64,000 nucleotides of DNA from Flavivirga rizhaonensis (GTDB taxonomy: Bacteria > Bacteroidota > Bacteroidia > Flavobacteriales > Flavobacteriaceae): positions 62,001 through 126,000 of the forward strand of contig NZ_SRSO01000010.1 in the NCBI RefSeq assembly GCF_004791695.1, given 5' to 3'. Below the pieces are notes generated by a model, which saw only the letters and a program-made list of their open reading frames with translations, searched no databases and was not told the DNA's origin. The first letter of the stretch is position 1. Each line of letters opens with the position of its first letter. A program made the translations under genes and the position numbers. Of the stretch, positions 61,984 to 64,000 are shown piece by piece.

Positions 61984-62373
61984 ATGAACATATTAAAAAA
62001 TATTATAGCAATTGCAATGGTACTATTAATTACCATAAGCTGCAAAAATGAAACTAAGCCAGAAGTTAAAACTATAGAAGTTGCGACTGAGACTGCTACT
62101 AAAGAATTAGACCCTAATGCTACTTACGCAAAAGCAGAATTTACTATTGATGGTATGACTTGTGCTATTGGATGCGCAAAAACCATTGAGAAAAACATTG
62201 CTAAAATGGAAGGTGTAAAATCTGCAACTGTAGATTTTGACAGAAAATTAGCCATGGTAGAATATAACGACGCTAAAGTAACACCTACTTCTCTTGAAGA
62301 AACGGTTACTAAGGTTGCAGATATTTACAAAGTTAGCGACATGAAAACGGTTGAAGGTTTCTCAACTAAATAA
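61984..62373 (+). CDS. Lipoprotein with heavy-metal-associated (HMA) domain
   Basis: 129 residues. The signal peptide ends at lipobox LITISC with Cys20 as the lipidated residue. After a Thr/Glu-rich linker, the HMA domain (residues about 50-125) has FTIDGMTCAIGCAKTIEKNI. Its cysteines, Cys60 and Cys64, are spaced CX3C rather than the usual CXXC. It probably binds copper or another soft metal in the periplasm. No copper ATPase is adjacent. Confidence 0.88.
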   Translation: MNILKNIIAIAMVLLITISCKNETKPEVKTIEVATETATKELDPNATYAKAEFTIDGMTCAIGCAKTIEKNIAKMEGVKSATVDFDRKLAMVEYNDAKVTPTSLEETVTKVADIYKVSDMKTVEGFSTK

Positions 62374-62429
62374 AGCATGTTGTTCTAAAAAGGGGTGTAA
62401 GCTTCTTTAAAAAACCCATATTAAATACA

Positions 62430-62458
62430 AAGCTTCTCTATTACAGAGGAGCTTTTTT
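62430..62458 (+). terminator. Terminator of the HMA lipoprotein gene
   Basis: AAGCTTCTCT pairs with AGAGGAGCTT (one T-G) around a five-base loop, followed by a T-run. Confidence 0.8.
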
Positions 62459-62519
62459 AATAGGTAGCAGATTGGACATGCCAGGTTAGAAGAGTTCTCG
62501 GCGTTATTTTTAAATTACA

Positions 62520-62691
62520 GATGTAAGATTCCCTTTTGCAAGAAAAATTGTTAGTTAGAGATATTATTGTTTCTTTTAAGCAAATCGCGTATTTGCTTAC
62601 CAATAATTGAAGAGATAAAATTTTCCGTGGTATAAAACATTATAATGAGAGCTTATTAAAGTTCTATATTAAAAAGGGAATTGCTTACATC
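62520..62691. repeat. MITE-like or structured element with imperfect terminal inverted repeats
   Basis: GATGTAAGATTCCCTTTT (62520-62537) pairs with AAAAGGGAATTGCTTACATC (62672-62691), all but a two-base bulge. The interior holds a perfect hairpin, TAAGCAAAT-CGCGT-ATTTGCTTA (62577-62599). No coding frame is credible. Confidence 0.6.
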
Positions 62692-62812
62692 CTAAATTTT
62701 ATTTGTGACAGAGTTAAGAATGATACTTTTTTGGCGCCGCTCCAAACTCACAAGAAATCTTAATGCCTCTTCGAGGATGACAAGAAACACCTAGCAATGA
62801 CAATAACTACTT

Positions 62813-63061
62813 TTACTCACGTTCCATATATATTATGTCGTTTGCTGCAATGCATAATTTTATATTCTTTATAGTCATATTCACAGGAATTAACCCCCGA
62901 TTATTAAAATAGATATGTGGAAATAATTTAAAAAATGCGTCGAATTCTTTTTTTGATAAAGCATCAACTCCTATGTTGTAAGCTTGATCTGCATAAATAA
63001 TTCCAAGAACATTTAGCCCCGTTTTGCAATGTTGTTTAATAGTATTTGAAAAGGCAAGTGT
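62813..63061 (-). pseudogene. Unidentified open frame without a start, possible gene remnant
   Basis: The minus strand is open for 82 codons, from after a stop at 63062-63064 down to TAA at 62813-62815. It reads as protein-like (LNVLGIIYADQAYNIGVDAL, KKEFDAFFKLFPHIYFNNRG, IKNIKLCIAANDIIYMERE), but the first in-frame ATG comes only 24 codons from the end. I recognise no family. It may be the tail of a decayed gene. The remaining sequence from 62700 to 62812 shows only repeat-like pieces. Confidence 0.35.
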
Positions 63062-63102
63062 TTAAAAAATTACTACTATACAAACCGTTGTAATTAGACA
63101 AC

Positions 63103-63507
63103 TCATTTTTTTCCTTTGGTTTTTTTGTAAATGGTACGAAGTCTATCCTCCCAATCCACTGACCAATCGTAAAAACTAGACAATGGCTCAACAAGACTCT
63201 TTCCAAACTCTGTTAACGTATATTCTACACGTGGAGGCACCTCGGGATATACCTTTCGTGAAATCATTCCATATCTAAGTAGTGTTTTTAGTGTCTGCGA
63301 CAACATTTTAGGGGAAATGCCAATGACCTGTCTCTGTAAATCGCTATTTCGTTTTGTCCCCTGCATCAAAGTAGTTAAGATTAATAGAGTCCATTTATCC
63401 GCTATCAAAGCAAAGGATACCTGTATAATACAGTTCTCATCAAAAACGGTTCTAGCGTTCAAAGATTCTAAGTATGAAATTTTTTTGATTTTTTTTTCTG
63501 CTTCCAT
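63103..63507 (-). CDS. HxlR family transcriptional regulator
   Basis: 134 residues. A winged-helix HxlR domain: ALIADKWTLLILTTLMQGTKRNSDLQRQV, GISPKMLSQTLKTLLRYGMI and VEYTLTEFGKSLVEPL. The single Cys26 (DENCIIQ) is at the position where HypR/QorR/YodB-type members sense electrophiles or oxidants. It is divergent from a SnoaL-like secreted protein gene, with overlapping promoter elements between them, so regulation of that gene is likely. Confidence 0.94.
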   Translation of the reverse strand: MEAEKKIKKISYLESLNARTVFDENCIIQVSFALIADKWTLLILTTLMQGTKRNSDLQRQVIGISPKMLSQTLKTLLRYGMISRKVYPEVPPRVEYTLTEFGKSLVEPLSSFYDWSVDWEDRLRTIYKKTKGKK

Positions 63508-63532
63508 TACTATTGTTTATTTATTTACTACC

Positions 63533-63540
63533 CAAAAGTA
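63533..63540 (-). promoter_or_regulatory. -7 box of the HxlR gene
   Basis: The minus strand reads TACTTTTG (TAnnTTTG), 26 bases before the regulator's start. Confidence 0.5.
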
Positions 63541-63546
63541 AGCTAT

Positions 63547-63595
63547 GCACTATTCAGTGCTCTCTTGCGCGATGTAAGTATACTACATAAATTTG
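63547..63595 (+). promoter_or_regulatory. Promoter and candidate operators of the SnoaL-like gene
   Basis: TTG (63565-63567), 20 bases, then TAAATTTG (63588-63595) match the Bacteroidota promoter. In the spacer AGTATACT (63577-63584) is a palindrome, and GCACT-ATTC-AGTGC (63547-63560) is a second one upstream. Either could bind the HxlR repressor. Confidence 0.6.
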
Positions 63596-63626
63596 TAAAA
63601 TAATTAGAAATTTAATAAATAATAAG

Positions 63627-64000
63627 ATGAAAACAAAAACATTCAACTCAATACTGGCAATCTTAATTGCTGTATTTCTGGCAAATATGTATTCGGGTCA
63701 AGCTCAAAAAAAGCATACCGAAACAAATAGTGAGGCCATTTCAATAAATGAAAAAAAACGAGAAAAGATAGTACAGAACCTATTGGAAGCCTTCAATCTG
63801 GGTGCTGAAAGCGTACTCGAGCTTTTTGATGAAGAAGCCATTATTGAATATCCATATGCCTATTCATTGGGTACACCTTCTTCTTTGAATAAAACACAGT
63901 ATGGCAATTATTTAAAAGGTGCTCTTGCGAATATGCCCGATATAGCATTCTCACAAGTGAAAAGTTATATGGCAGAAAACCATATCGTATGGGCAGAATT
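63627..64000 (+). CDS. Secreted SnoaL-like/NTF2-fold protein (3' end outside window)
   Basis: 124 residues are visible. A signal peptide (TFNSILAILIAVFLANMYSG, cleavage around GQAQ) is followed by EKIVQNLLEAFNLGAESVLELFDEEAIIEYPYA and YGNYLKGALANMPDIAF, the start of a SnoaL-like cone fold as in small ketosteroid-isomerase relatives. The gene continues past base 64000. Divergent from the HxlR regulator, which suggests induction by an oxidant or reactive compound. Enzymatic activity is not established. Confidence 0.75.
   Translation, partial: MKTKTFNSILAILIAVFLANMYSGQAQKKHTETNSEAISINEKKREKIVQNLLEAFNLGAESVLELFDEEAIIEYPYAYSLGTPSSLNKTQYGNYLKGALANMPDIAFSQVKSYMAENHIVWAE

Overview
The window comes from a low-GC Bacteroidota chromosome, almost certainly a (probably marine) member of the Flavobacteriaceae. 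Evidence for this: promoters of the TAnnTTTG type, many TonB-dependent receptors, LytTR two-component pairs, families typical of the phylum (DUF3098, DUF3127, DUF4199, DUF4301), an alpha2-type glycyl-tRNA synthetase, a bacterial GGGP synthase, and intergenic repeats of the kind seen in flavobacteria. I see no tRNA, rRNA, CRISPR array or prophage.

Layout. 1-7.1 kb: tail of hemD, pckA, DUF423, saccharopine dehydrogenase, an Lrp regulator, a small outer-membrane protein and glyQS. 7.2-19.5 kb: comF, an Ig-like lipoprotein, an omega-amidase/aminotransferase pair, a LytTR regulator and its kinase split by a repeat, a membrane MutS-like ATPase, a zinc peptidase, alanine dehydrogenase, a SemiSWEET and a DUF302 protein. 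19.6-23.1 kb: leuS, greatly enlarged. 23.4-24.7 and 34.5-36.0 kb: ftsX-DUF3098 and uppP-truB, usually neighbours but here separated by a ten-kilobase catabolic island. 24.9-34.4 kb: that island, with glycerate kinase, an SSS symporter, AAC(3)-like and GNAT acetyltransferases, a mannosyl/glucosylglycerate-hydrolase-like GH63 enzyme, a TonB receptor and a divergent LacI regulator with a clear operator. 36-46.5 kb: housekeeping and stress genes (tag, aat, greA, a HIT protein, a flavin reductase, a histidine kinase) and a frameshifted lipoprotein. 44.2-51.6 kb: a probable thiamine uptake region, with a TonB receptor under a TPP riboswitch, a thiamine-binding protein, a PnuC/PnuT transporter, a small kinase and DUF4301, then GGGP synthase and a phosphopantetheinyl transferase. 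51.7-64 kb: ahcY, an orphan Vsr endonuclease, a second LytTR pair facing a TonB receptor, rplU-rpmA, an EamA transporter, a metal-binding lipoprotein, and an HxlR regulator divergent from a SnoaL-like gene cut by the window end.

The most unusual object is leuS. A complete DUF559 (PD-(D/E)XK nuclease-like) domain lies in frame inside the LeuRS editing region. It is bracketed by two small GC-rich palindromes in inverted orientation, and three more copies of the palindrome lie in frame elsewhere in the gene. Related copies sit at 50.1-50.2 kb, one of which supplies the C-terminus and stop codon of the GGGP synthase. This looks like a mobile module that inserts into coding sequence without breaking the host gene.

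The second strong hypothesis is that the 24.9-34.4 kb island is a LacI-controlled operon that imports and cleaves a glycosylglycerate (glucosylglycerate, or mannosylglycerate/digeneaside of red algae) and phosphorylates the released glycerate.
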